Source of the DNA: Phytomonas francai
Lineage: Eukaryota; Euglenozoa; Kinetoplastea; Trypanosomatida; Trypanosomatidae
Direction of reading: 5' to 3'
Length of the DNA stretch: 64,000 nucleotides
Assembly: GCA_001766655.1 (NCBI GenBank)
Contig: MJCC01000001.1
Span: forward strand, 1,632,951-1,696,950
Below, one piece after another: positions 18,839 to 27,825 of this stretch. Position numbers and translations under genes: made by a program. The notes below the pieces were generated by a model. The model ran no database searches, had not been told where the DNA came from, and saw only the letters and a list, made by a program, of their open reading frames with translations. The stretch's first letter is position 1. Each line of letters begins with the position of its first letter.

Positions 18839-20675
18839 CTGCAGGCGCAGCATGTTTAAAAAAAAAACTACAACCAAAGGAATGATCGCAAAAAAGACGA
18901 CATAAAAGCGGAAGATGTGTGCGGGGGTGGGGTGGGGAGGGAAGTGTGGCCAAGGGCGTTTTGCGGAGTAGTGGGATTACAGTATCTTGGATATATCTGA
19001 AACGATTCGGAAGCTCCCCTTTTTTTCCCCATCCCTTTCTAATGCTCTCGCATCCGTTGAACCAGTATTCGTCGCGCTTAAGAGGTAAATGATAATAAAA
19101 AGAACACGATCAAGGGTTGCTTTTTTTTTCCCCCTATTGAATAAGACGTATGCGAGCAAAACAGATGAACTTTCATCTAAACGTGAAATGGATTTCTGAA
19201 CAAGCATTTGTCGTTTTGTGCTACTAAACTAAGAAGTGTTCATGCTAGTTCTTCTATTCCACGCCAAATGCAGACCAATAGTTGAGGCAAATGTCTCTTG
19301 TAAAGCTCATGTAATGCCTTAATTTTTTACTTTCAGAGCATCGTCATTTTCTTTTCTTTGGAAATACCAATAACACCAACATTAATACTTGTGACTGCAA
19401 ATAAATTAACAACGAGGTTTTTTTTTTATTACCCTATTTAAAGTGGCTGATGTGTTCCAGAGAAGCACGGCATTTTTGGAAGGTATTCAACGCCATACCG
19501 TCTACATTGTTATCCTTAAAGAATAATGCCATTTCTGCTAGAATTATTTTGAAGAAAAGCCAACAAGTCAAACAAGTTTAATTTGGTTGCTTTTTTATGC
19601 CTCTTGCCTCCCTACTAAAAGGAAAAAGTTAACTAATGGCACGTTAATTTTACGAATAATATATTCTTTAAGGAAAAAAATTGACTTCTGAATGTTTTTT
19701 GTGCACATTGCACGAGTCTGAGTTTCTTCACATGTTTTCTATTTGTATGATGAATGTAAAGTTATGTATATTGTAAAAAATGTAAACCAGTATGTAAAAA
19801 GTTTAGCCTTTTTTTTTTTGTTCGTTCTTCTAGCTTTATCTATATATATATACCCCAATATTGTTTGCACGCATCTTGATATTTTCATAATTGCCCATAT
19901 TTTTACTTTATTGATACAGTATCATTTTTAATTCATCATCATCTTCTTTTTCTTTTCGTTGTGGGAAAAATAAGCGAATGTGGAGGCAGACAAGGGGGTA
20001 ATTCTCTATGATTTCTATGTATCCAAAAGAAGCAAGACGGTACCAAACTAAGCAATACTGTTGTTAACACCTTTTATTATTAGTAAATTCGAGGACAGGG
20101 CTAACCGGTTATCTAAATAGCACAGCTGTTGTTTGCTTCAAACATTCGGGATTAATCTAGAATTATTATTTTGATGTTTTTGGCACAACCTTGCGGGTTC
20201 TATTATTTCTTTCATAATGCTTGACCGTATTTAGTCGTCATATTCCTACATTTTATCTGTCCGCTCCGCCAGCTGTTGTGGAGAATTTAATTGAATTATA
20301 AGAACCCAAAAACCTTGGAAATAATGGATCCTAATTCGTACCCTACAGGGGAGTCTCCAATCGAGTGAGTTCTTCTACTCTTTTGTATTTGTTGTGTGCA
20401 GTGATGTTATCTTTTTGTGTAACTCAGTGGTAGTTTCTTCTGGTGGTATTCTTACTGCCTGAAGAAACTTTTGATTACGATGTTAAATCATACGGCTCAT
20501 TAGTTTTATTGTTGCTCTTCAGTTTGTTTTGGAGATGAATTGGGGAAGAGGAATAAGAAGATGAACTTCAGGAGATCAACCAATCGTACAGGGTGTACAC
20601 AAGGTGTTCTTTGGCTTTCACTTTCTTCAATCTTTTTTTCCAGAGCAACTGTGTGTCTTTTAGATGTTTTAATCT

Positions 20676-20707
<32 letters not shown>

Positions 20708-21106
20708 TATAAAGAGGAGGGACAAACCGACATTTATAATTTTCAGATGTGTAAAAATACTTTGATAAAAGATGAATGTTGCTTACCTAATTGTATAATT
20801 TTATCATTACAGTTATTTTTATTATTATCGCAAAGACACTAGCCTAAAAGGAACGGTGGGCGTGGTTGTTTGCTTATGAGAAATAAGTGACTTTGAATAT
20901 TTAATACCCTTCTCCTTTTGGTTGCTATCGTTTCGGGACGACGCGCATCAAAGCATCCCTTAGAAAGTGCCTAGAAAGTTTCATTTTTATTTCTTTTACT
21001 TAGTTTATCTCACGGCTCGAGGCACGAGCGATAATTCCTGCGCATCCCCAAGCTCCACGGATTCCTGTGATTGCCACCCCCCTCTCCCCGTGAGGTGAGC
21101 CCTGCC
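18839..21106. other. Long gene-poor stretch (2.27 kb)
   Basis: The longest interval without a convincing gene. AT-rich, with an AT run at 20676-20711, several T runs and pyrimidine-AG sites (for example a TTTCAG near 19336). Around 20324-20500 an ATG-initiated short frame ends in a donor-like GTGAGT (20365) followed by acceptor-like AGs (20401, 20427) and a 9-bp inverted repeat (20432-20440 with 20461-20469). None of this amounts to a supported gene. No tRNA or snoRNA recognised. Confidence 0.6.
20676..20711. repeat. (AT)n microsatellite with one interruption
   Basis: About 36 bases of alternating TA, interrupted once by TG at 20689-20690. Confidence 0.95.
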
Positions 21107-23851
21107 ATGTCGCTCTCCCAGCAAATCCTCAGCGCGCTGGAGGCGGCGTCGAGCCCCTCGCAGGAGGTCCGCGAGCAGGGCGAGGCCCTGCTCGCGCAGC
21201 TGAAGGTGAACCCGCCGGCCTTTTTTGCGGCCTGCGCGGAGATTTTGGTCTCGCCGGGCGCGAGCCTGCACGGGCGGCAGCTCTGCGGCTTCCAGATCAA
21301 AAACGGCCTGCTCGACCCGTCCTGCGCGGGCCTGCAGGGGGTGATCTGTGGGCCGGCGATCACGGACCCGGCGCGCGGGATCCGGCGGGTCGCCTGCGCG
21401 ATCGTCAGCCTCGCCGCGCGCGAGAACGTCTGGCCGATCGACGCGGTCGTCGGCGCGCTCTGCGGGATTCTCGCCGCCCGCACGGACGACCTGGCGGCCG
21501 TCCACGGCGCGATCTCCGCCCTCGCGCAGGTCGTCGACGACTGCGCGATGCTGCTCGCCGCGCGGCGGATGCTGCCGGGGGTCCTGCAGGCCGCGCGGCC
21601 CTTTCTCGCGGGGGGCCCGCCGGGCGCGGCCGCGGACGCGGTCGAGGTCCGCGCGGCCGCCCTCGACGTCCTCGCGAGCCTCTGGGAGCTCGCGGGGGCC
21701 GACCTCGCCGGCGACGCCCACGCGAGCCTGCGCGCGTCCGCGCTGCCCGCCATCGAGGACCTCTTCGCGAACCTCGCGCGGCCGCTCTCGCCGGGGGTCG
21801 CCGCGAAGGCGCTCGGCTGCCTTGTCCTCGCGCTGACCTTCCACGAGCAGCTCTCGGACGGCGTCTTCGCGGCGATGCTCGACGTCGTCGCGCGCGCGAT
21901 GGCCGCCGGCGAGGGCGAGGGCGAGGGCGAGGCCGCGCGCATCGCCGCCACGGAGTTCTGGCGGGCCGTCCTGCACTTCCCGCGGCTCGCGCAGCTCGCG
22001 GAGCCGGCGATCGCGCGGGCGATCCCGGGGCTCATCGCGGCGATGGTCTACTCCGAGATGGAGATGAGCATGCTCCAGGCGAACCCCGCCGATTGGGCGG
22101 TCCCCGACAAGCTCGACGAGATCCGCCCACGGCACTACCAGGCCCGCGTGCAGAACACCCACCAGCCCGCCACCGCCGCCCCCGACGACGCCGACGCCGA
22201 CGACGCCGAAGACGACGAGGGCGAGATCGAGGAGTGGAATCTGCGCCGGGTCTCCGCGCTCACGCTGGATAACATTAGCGAGTACTTCGGGGATCGTGTG
22301 CTGATGCCGGTCCTCACCGAGATCGACCGCATGATGCAGCCGAGCGAGGCGTGGAAGCACACCGAGGCCGCGGTGCTCGCCCTGGGCGCCATCTGCGATG
22401 GCTGCTTCGACTCCCTCGCGCCCTACCTCCCGAGCATCTCGAATCGCCTGCTGGAGCTGCTCGAGGCGCCCGAGACGCACTTCCTGGTCGTCAACATCAC
22501 ACTTTGGACGGGAACGCAGATCGGGCGGTATCTGATTCAGGACCCGCACCGATTGGAGCGTTTTATGCGGGCGGTGCTGAGTAAGATGCAAAGCCCGTCC
22601 AAGCTCACGCAGGAGAGCGCCACCAGCGCATTGGCGACCATGTCCGAGCTCTGCACGGAAGGGCAGCTGAATGGCATGATTGGCGATATCGTGCTCTGCA
22701 TCGCGCAGTGCATGCGGGGGTTTCAGCTCAAAAACTGCGTTTTGCTCTTCGAAACGCTCAAGACGTTCTGCGAGTGCACCGAGGACGCGCTGCGGGAGAA
22801 TGCGGCCGCGATTCAGCAGCTCATGGTGACCCTCGGCGAGGTCTGGGCGAGCACTTCGAACGATAGCCCGCTGATTCTTTCCTTTTTCCAGAGCATGGCG
22901 AGCGTGTGCAGGGTACTCGGGGCTGTGATGCAGCCCATGGCGGGCGAGATTTTCGATCGCGCGTACGGCATTTTAGCGCACCACACGCAGCTGCGTTTGG
23001 CGGCGACGGAGGCCCAGACGGAACCGCCGGAGCCGGAGTTTTTGATCACCGCCGCGGATTTGCTCTCCGGACTCTTCGACGCCCTTGGCTCGAGCCTGGA
23101 GCCTCTTATCTCGAAGCAGCAACCCGCTTTCATGCAGGTGGTGCTGCATCTTTTGATGGATGAAAATCACGATATTCGGCAGAGCGGCTTCGCGCTCCTC
23201 GGCGACGTCGCGAAGTCCTGCCCAACGCAGGTGCAGTCCGTCTTGGACACGGTATGCCGCGCGGTGGTCCCGAATCTTGAGGTTCTGAATGAGAGCACGT
23301 ACCGCATTATCAGCAACATCGCCTGGGCGCTGTGCAACCTTCTTGAAAATGAGCTCGACATCAACAACCTTCCAACCTTCGCCAACTCGCCGGCGCTACC
23401 TCATCTATATTTAAGCCTCGCGCAGACTTTTTGCAGCCCGGACATCAACGCCGATATGCGCAACATGGTGGAGAACATTGCGCTTTGCCTGGGGATGATG
23501 CTTTACGCGGACCCCGATCTCGGCGTCAACACCAATTTCTCGATAGGGGCCATTGCGAAGCGGTTTTGCGAGTACGTGCGGAACATCAAGCCACTTCCGC
23601 ACCGAACCGTCGCGGTGAATGGGTTTCTGCTTTCCGTGCAGCGTCAGGGTGCAGGGGTGATCGTTCGAAATCTGAAATTATTCTTCGACTTGGCATATGC
23701 CTTGGCGACCGAGATGCCAGATACGCAGCGCGCAATCAAGTTAATCCTTTCGCAGGTGAAGGGAACGGAGCCGCAGGTTTGGCAGCACTGTCTGAACCTG
23801 TGCGATCAGGTGACGCGTATGAAGTTGTATGAAATTTATGAGATTGCATAA
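21107..23851 (+). CDS. TNPO1: Transportin (karyopherin beta-2 type nuclear import receptor)
   Basis: A 914-residue HEAT-repeat protein; the ATG at 21107 (MSLSQQILSALE) is chosen because the upstream extension has only a TTG. An acidic loop (DDADADDAEDDEGE, ~365-378) is followed by EEWNLRRVSALTLD, closely matching the WNLRKCSAAALD of transportin rather than importin beta-1. Further matches: ITAADLLSGLFDALG, and DIRQSGFALLGDVAKSC (transportin VRQSSFALLGDLTKAC). Length equals the family norm (~890-920). It would carry PY-NLS cargoes such as RNA-binding proteins into the nucleus, released by RanGTP; the acidic loop couples Ran binding to cargo release. The first ~450 codons are extremely GC-rich and the last ~250 far less so. 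Intact. Confidence 0.88.
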   Translation: MSLSQQILSALEAASSPSQEVREQGEALLAQLKVNPPAFFAACAEILVSPGASLHGRQLCGFQIKNGLLDPSCAGLQGVICGPAITDPARGIRRVACAIVSLAARENVWPIDAVVGALCGILAARTDDLAAVHGAISALAQVVDDCAMLLAARRMLPGVLQAARPFLAGGPPGAAADAVEVRAAALDVLASLWELAGADLAGDAHASLRASALPAIEDLFANLARPLSPGVAAKALGCLVLALTFHEQLSDGVFAAMLDVVARAMAAGEGEGEGEAARIAATEFWRAVLHFPRLAQLAEPAIARAIPGLIAAMVYSEMEMSMLQANPADWAVPDKLDEIRPRHYQARVQNTHQPATAAPDDADADDAEDDEGEIEEWNLRRVSALTLDNISEYFGDRVLMPVLTEIDRMMQPSEAWKHTEAAVLALGAICDGCFDSLAPYLPSISNRLLELLEAPETHFLVVNITLWTGTQIGRYLIQDPHRLERFMRAVLSKMQSPSKLTQESATSALATMSELCTEGQLNGMIGDIVLCIAQCMRGFQLKNCVLLFETLKTFCECTEDALRENAAAIQQLMVTLGEVWASTSNDSPLILSFFQSMASVCRVLGAVMQPMAGEIFDRAYGILAHHTQLRLAATEAQTEPPEPEFLITAADLLSGLFDALGSSLEPLISKQQPAFMQVVLHLLMDENHDIRQSGFALLGDVAKSCPTQVQSVLDTVCRAVVPNLEVLNESTYRIISNIAWALCNLLENELDINNLPTFANSPALPHLYLSLAQTFCSPDINADMRNMVENIALCLGMMLYADPDLGVNTNFSIGAIAKRFCEYVRNIKPLPHRTVAVNGFLLSVQRQGAGVIVRNLKLFFDLAYALATEMPDTQRAIKLILSQVKGTEPQVWQHCLNLCDQVTRMKLYEIYEIA

Positions 23852-24962
23852 AGGTGCGATGATATGTGCGTATAGTGTGTCCTCTTCTGCCCTCGGGAAA
23901 AGTCACTTTTTCTCAACTTCATTAGGACCTTTTCCACATATTCGATGCTGGGAACACGGTTTTGTGGGGGGAAGCGAGAGGGGTGGAGGGGAGGGGGAGG
24001 GGGAGGGGGGGAAGATGAGACTAAATTTTATTTACTCGTTTAATCACTAAAGCTTATCCGACTTACCTTTTAAAATTTTCCTTCGCATCTAGTCACCTGT
24101 GGAGTGATTAAGAGGAAAAAAGGTGGCATCTTAATATCCCTAATGGTCCCCTTAATTGACGTATATAACTGTATTCTAAGGATACCCTAAGTGTAATTGT
24201 TAGAAGAGAACTGGTGCGTACTGTAGATGAAGAGAGTGTGTGACCAAGCCTTACGCAGGGTTTTATTTTTGGTAGTTTTTTCCTTTTCCTTATTAAACCG
24301 ATTCCAGTTCTATCTCTTTTTTTCTTCTTCCTTCTCAATACGACTTCACTTACATCAAAGGCAAACAATGGAACTATGATCGCTTCCAAATGATCCATGC
24401 CTGGCGAACAGCTTTCCCTGCTTATGACTGACTCAAATAAACCATTTTCTTGAAAGATACCTGCGTGAGGTGAAAAAAAAGAGGGAGATAACGAGGTGCA
24501 TTTGGTTTACGATTTCATACCCAGTCTTTGAATCTGTATTTTTTCGTGCATTGTATTGTAGCTTGAGTAGGCTACTCTTGCAAATAGCTACGGGGGTGTT
24601 GAGTGTCACAGCTTGAACCTGCTTTCACGAGCTCCACCAACTCATATACGAGAAAGTTCTGCGCGTTTGCTGTGCATTTTGGTAGGTGTATCATTCGTGT
24701 TCGCAATACAGCGATTATTATGAGATATACTGTCTTTATCATAATCCAATGAGAGTACTCATATGTGTACATATATGCATAGTTAATCAAGGAAAACCCA
24801 AAAAACTTGAACTAATTTTGAATGCGCACGAAGCGAAGGCGGAGGCTTAGGTGTCAAAGTTTACCAGGAGCTTTTCCCTTTGATTTTCAATCGGGAGGGA
24901 TTGGATAAAAATTATAGGATTCCAAAAATCTATTCACATACTTGACAACAAGAAACAAGACG
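23852..24962. other. Intergenic region with G-rich tract
   Basis: No gene seen. A G-rich tract at 23966-24011, about 115 bases after the transportin stop, has more than four runs of at least three G and could form a G-quadruplex in the transcript's 3' UTR. The rest is AT-rich. A T-rich tract lies at 24864-24890 before the prolidase gene. Confidence 0.6.
23966..24011 (+). promoter_or_regulatory. Potential G-quadruplex tract in 3' UTR
   Basis: Runs of three to seven G separated by one to five bases on the coding strand. The pattern fits the standard G4 motif; any regulatory role is inference. Confidence 0.4.
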
Positions 24963-26420
24963 ATGCCCGTGAACGTGAACGAGTCGGGTGCGTACCCCTT
25001 TCCTATTAATCCCGAAATGTACCGGGAACAGCGTCAGCGACTTGGCAAGAGCCTATCGCAACACTATACCGAGGGTGGCCATGCGGCTCTTCTAAAGGCC
25101 TCTTCCGAGGTTCCCATCAACTCCACCGATTGCAACTACCTTTTTGTGCAGGAGAGCTACTTCAACTATTTGTTTGGCATCGACATGCCGGATGCGTACG
25201 GCGCGGTGCTGGCGGATGGCCGGGGCATCCTCTTCATCCCCCGCCTTCCCGCGGAGTACGCGACGTGGATGGGGCCCCTCCCGACGCCCGCGTCGGTCCG
25301 CGAGAGCACCGGCGTGGATGAGGTGCACTACGTGGATGAGATGTCCGCGGTGCTCGCCGCCGCGGGCGTGCGCGCCGTGGACGTCCTCACGGGCGTGAAC
25401 TCGGACAGCGGGCTGGAGGTGCTTTCGGCGGCCTCGCCCTGCCCGGCGCTCGTGACGGAGGCCGCGTGGCTCTTCACCACGCTCAGCCACCAGCGCGCGG
25501 TCAAGACGGCGCGCGAGGTCGAGGTCCTCGCGTACGTCTGCCGGGCCTCGAGCGCCGCGCACGTGGCGGTGATGCGGGCCTGCAGGCCGGGGATGTCCCA
25601 GCACCAACTCGAGTCCACTTTCCTCCACACGGCCTACCACGACTGGGGGTGCCGGCGGGTGAGCTACACGTGCATCTGCGCGACCGGCCACTACGGCGCC
25701 ATCCTGCACTACCCCCACAACGACAAGCCGATCGAGGACGGGTCGATGGCGCTCCTCGACATGGGCGGGAACTACCGCGGCTACGCCGCCGATATCACCT
25801 GCAGCTTCCCAACCAATGGGAGGTTTACCGAACCGCAAAAGGCGATTTATAACGCCGTACTGGAGGCCCACGATCGCGTTCTGCACGCGATCAAACCGGG
25901 TGTGTCTTGGGTTCACATGCACCAGTTGGCCATTCGGACAACGTGTGAGCATCTTGTCCGAATCGGTATACTCCACGGCGACGTTGACGAGCTCATGAAA
26001 AAGGAGGTCATGCAGTACTTCCAGCCTCACGGACTTGGCCACCTTCTCGGGCTCGATGTTCACGACGTGGGCTCCTATCTCAAGGACTGTCCGCCTCGAC
26101 CTACCAAGAAGGATTGCTGTAGACTACGTACAGCTCGTGTGTTGGAGGCAGGGTTGTATATCACAGTGGAGCCCGGCTGCTATTTCAATGAAGCACTAAT
26201 GAAGGAGTTGCTTGAGAATGACACATTGAAGTCTTGTGTGAATGAGGACAAGTTAAACGAATATCGGGACTTCGGTGGCGTACGCATTGAAAGCGATGTG
26301 CTTGTAACCGAGGATGGCGCAATTAATTATACGTGTGTACCGCGCAGCGTGGATGAGATTGAGTCAACAATGGCTGGAAAACCCTTTTCGAAAGATATTG
26401 AGATATATCATAATGCTTAG
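24963..26420 (+). CDS. PEPD: Xaa-Pro dipeptidase (prolidase), M24B family
   Basis: A 485-residue protein. The ATG at 24963 (MPVNVNESG) is preferred, as the upstream extension begins with TTG. The creatinase N-domain (~25-180) contains NYLFVQESYFNYLFGIDMPD. The C-terminal pita-bread domain has all five metal ligands: Asp in LLDMGG (~266), Asp in GYAADITCSFP (~277), His in HGLGHLLGLDVHD (~357), Glu in TVEPGCYF (~403) and Glu in GVRIESDVLV (~443). Human PEPD has the same arrangement at similar positions and similar length (493). It cleaves X-Pro dipeptides in the cytosol using two Mn ions, recycling proline, a major fuel in many parasitic flagellates. Nothing is broken. A central stretch (~25170-25790) is much richer in GC than the two ends. 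Confidence 0.93.
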   Translation: MPVNVNESGAYPFPINPEMYREQRQRLGKSLSQHYTEGGHAALLKASSEVPINSTDCNYLFVQESYFNYLFGIDMPDAYGAVLADGRGILFIPRLPAEYATWMGPLPTPASVRESTGVDEVHYVDEMSAVLAAAGVRAVDVLTGVNSDSGLEVLSAASPCPALVTEAAWLFTTLSHQRAVKTAREVEVLAYVCRASSAAHVAVMRACRPGMSQHQLESTFLHTAYHDWGCRRVSYTCICATGHYGAILHYPHNDKPIEDGSMALLDMGGNYRGYAADITCSFPTNGRFTEPQKAIYNAVLEAHDRVLHAIKPGVSWVHMHQLAIRTTCEHLVRIGILHGDVDELMKKEVMQYFQPHGLGHLLGLDVHDVGSYLKDCPPRPTKKDCCRLRTARVLEAGLYITVEPGCYFNEALMKELLENDTLKSCVNEDKLNEYRDFGGVRIESDVLVTEDGAINYTCVPRSVDEIESTMAGKPFSKDIEIYHNA

Positions 26421-26920
26421 GGCAAAACATTGAAGAGGTCAAGAGGCTGTGTGTGTAGAGGAGTGGGGGGGGGGGGGTTATGTATGTTTCGATTAGAAAA
26501 ACACAGAGTCTTTCCCACTTGAGTCTTTTTTTTTTTTTAATACTGTGTTGGGCACTTTTAAAGGTATGAATCCTTACTACCATTTTAACTTCTTTTTTTG
26601 ATTTGCCCCTTTGTGTGAAATTATTTCGAGTTAATTGAATATTATAATATTTACTGAAAGAAATTTATTTTTGATACTGATCACGATTAAACACACCCGA
26701 AAACTGTAATAGTGCAGCATAATGAACTCCAAGATGTTGCAAGAGAAGGTGCACTACCAGATCTCAGAGATAAAACATTACACGTAATCTTTTTTAAACC
26801 ATTATTTACTATTGGGTACTTCAAACACAAATCGAATTTCCACACACACACACACACACACACATGAAATCAGCCATAGAGCGCAGATAGTATTCATTAA
26901 AAGGAAAACTAGGGTTTGAC
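26421..26920. other. Intergenic region with G run and CA microsatellite
   Basis: Contains a run of 13 G (about 26465-26477), a run of T (26527-26538) and a (CA)n microsatellite at 26841-26864. No gene supported. Confidence 0.6.
26841..26864. repeat. (CA)n microsatellite
   Basis: Twelve CA units, 57 bases upstream of the DUF1764 gene. Confidence 0.95.
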
Positions 26921-27532
26921 ATGAAAAAACAAAAGGGTACGAGTGTACATGTCTCTAACAATGCTACGACAGATAGGAAAGATCAATGTGCAATGAAGAA
27001 TAAATCTCGATCAAATCACACACAGGCAAATAAAAATTCCAAGGTCATCCCAATGATGAACACGCACGTCAAAGAGCAAAGCGATCTTGATACCATTTTC
27101 GGCTCAATCTCCTCTCTGTCCAAAATAAAGAAAGCTAACGTACCGATTTGTTCGAAAAATTCTCTTAATCAAAAGAATAGCCTCAATAGGAATGAAACTT
27201 ATTTCAAATCCTCTAGGATGCCTTCAAAGCGGTCAAAGGGGCCTGAAACTTTAGCAGCGCGAAAAAAGATTAAATCGGAGTCGGATGGACTCTATCATGC
27301 GCCTGAGAAGACTCTTGAAATGGGTGATGACATGTTTTTTGAATCCTCATCAGCTAGAACAAAACGGAAAGTCCTGGAGAATCCTACTAGTAGTCTAGGG
27401 AGTGAAGGTCTACACCGTGCGGAGGGTGTAGATCGCATTGTTTCCGTTAGCGAGCTGAAGAAGTTACTTTCGAACAATCCGCGCGCGGGGACCACACCGA
27501 ATTGCCCGTTCGACTGCGATTGTTGCTTTTAA
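26921..27532 (+). CDS. DUF1764 family protein
   Basis: A 203-residue basic protein ending in CPFDCDCCF, the invariant C-terminal cysteine signature of DUF1764, a widespread eukaryotic family of unknown function. Other family features: an early SDLDTIFGSI motif (family: EIDDIF) at ~53, MGDDMFFESS at ~140 (family: DDDFF), and GVDRIVSVSELKKLL just before the cysteine tail. Lys/Arg-rich stretches (KRSK, RKKIK) suggest nuclear or nucleolar localisation. The clustered cysteines could bind metal. Starts at the first ATG. No neighbour suggests a role. Confidence 0.8.
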   Translation: MKKQKGTSVHVSNNATTDRKDQCAMKNKSRSNHTQANKNSKVIPMMNTHVKEQSDLDTIFGSISSLSKIKKANVPICSKNSLNQKNSLNRNETYFKSSRMPSKRSKGPETLAARKKIKSESDGLYHAPEKTLEMGDDMFFESSSARTKRKVLENPTSSLGSEGLHRAEGVDRIVSVSELKKLLSNNPRAGTTPNCPFDCDCCF

Positions 27533-27825
27533 TGCGGCTCCTAAATTGTTACGACTGTCATGGCGGTGATCACCAGTGGTTGTTATTCTATTAAATTAAC
27601 TTAATCCCTAACCTTACTGCTGTCGCATTTAGCCACTTCCTTATCATCTATACGTATATATCCATGCATATGCAATAACAGCATAAACAAAATAAAATAC
27701 TACAGACACATGCGGAAACATTCAGAATAGCTCCAAACCTTGGCGGTAACTAAATTTTTATTCGTATTGGACGCTCCTTAGCATTTTTTTAAAATTCACT
27801 CCCTTTATGCAGCAAAGAAATAATC

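Noticed and set aside
20420..20470. aactcagtggtag resembling a tRNA A box
   Set aside because: No B box downstream and the hairpin that follows does not fit a cloverleaf.
21010..22591. Long frames (341 and 528 codons) on the - strand opposite transportin
   Set aside because: Shadow frames produced by very high GC at third positions of the real gene; Arg/Ala-rich without conserved motifs.
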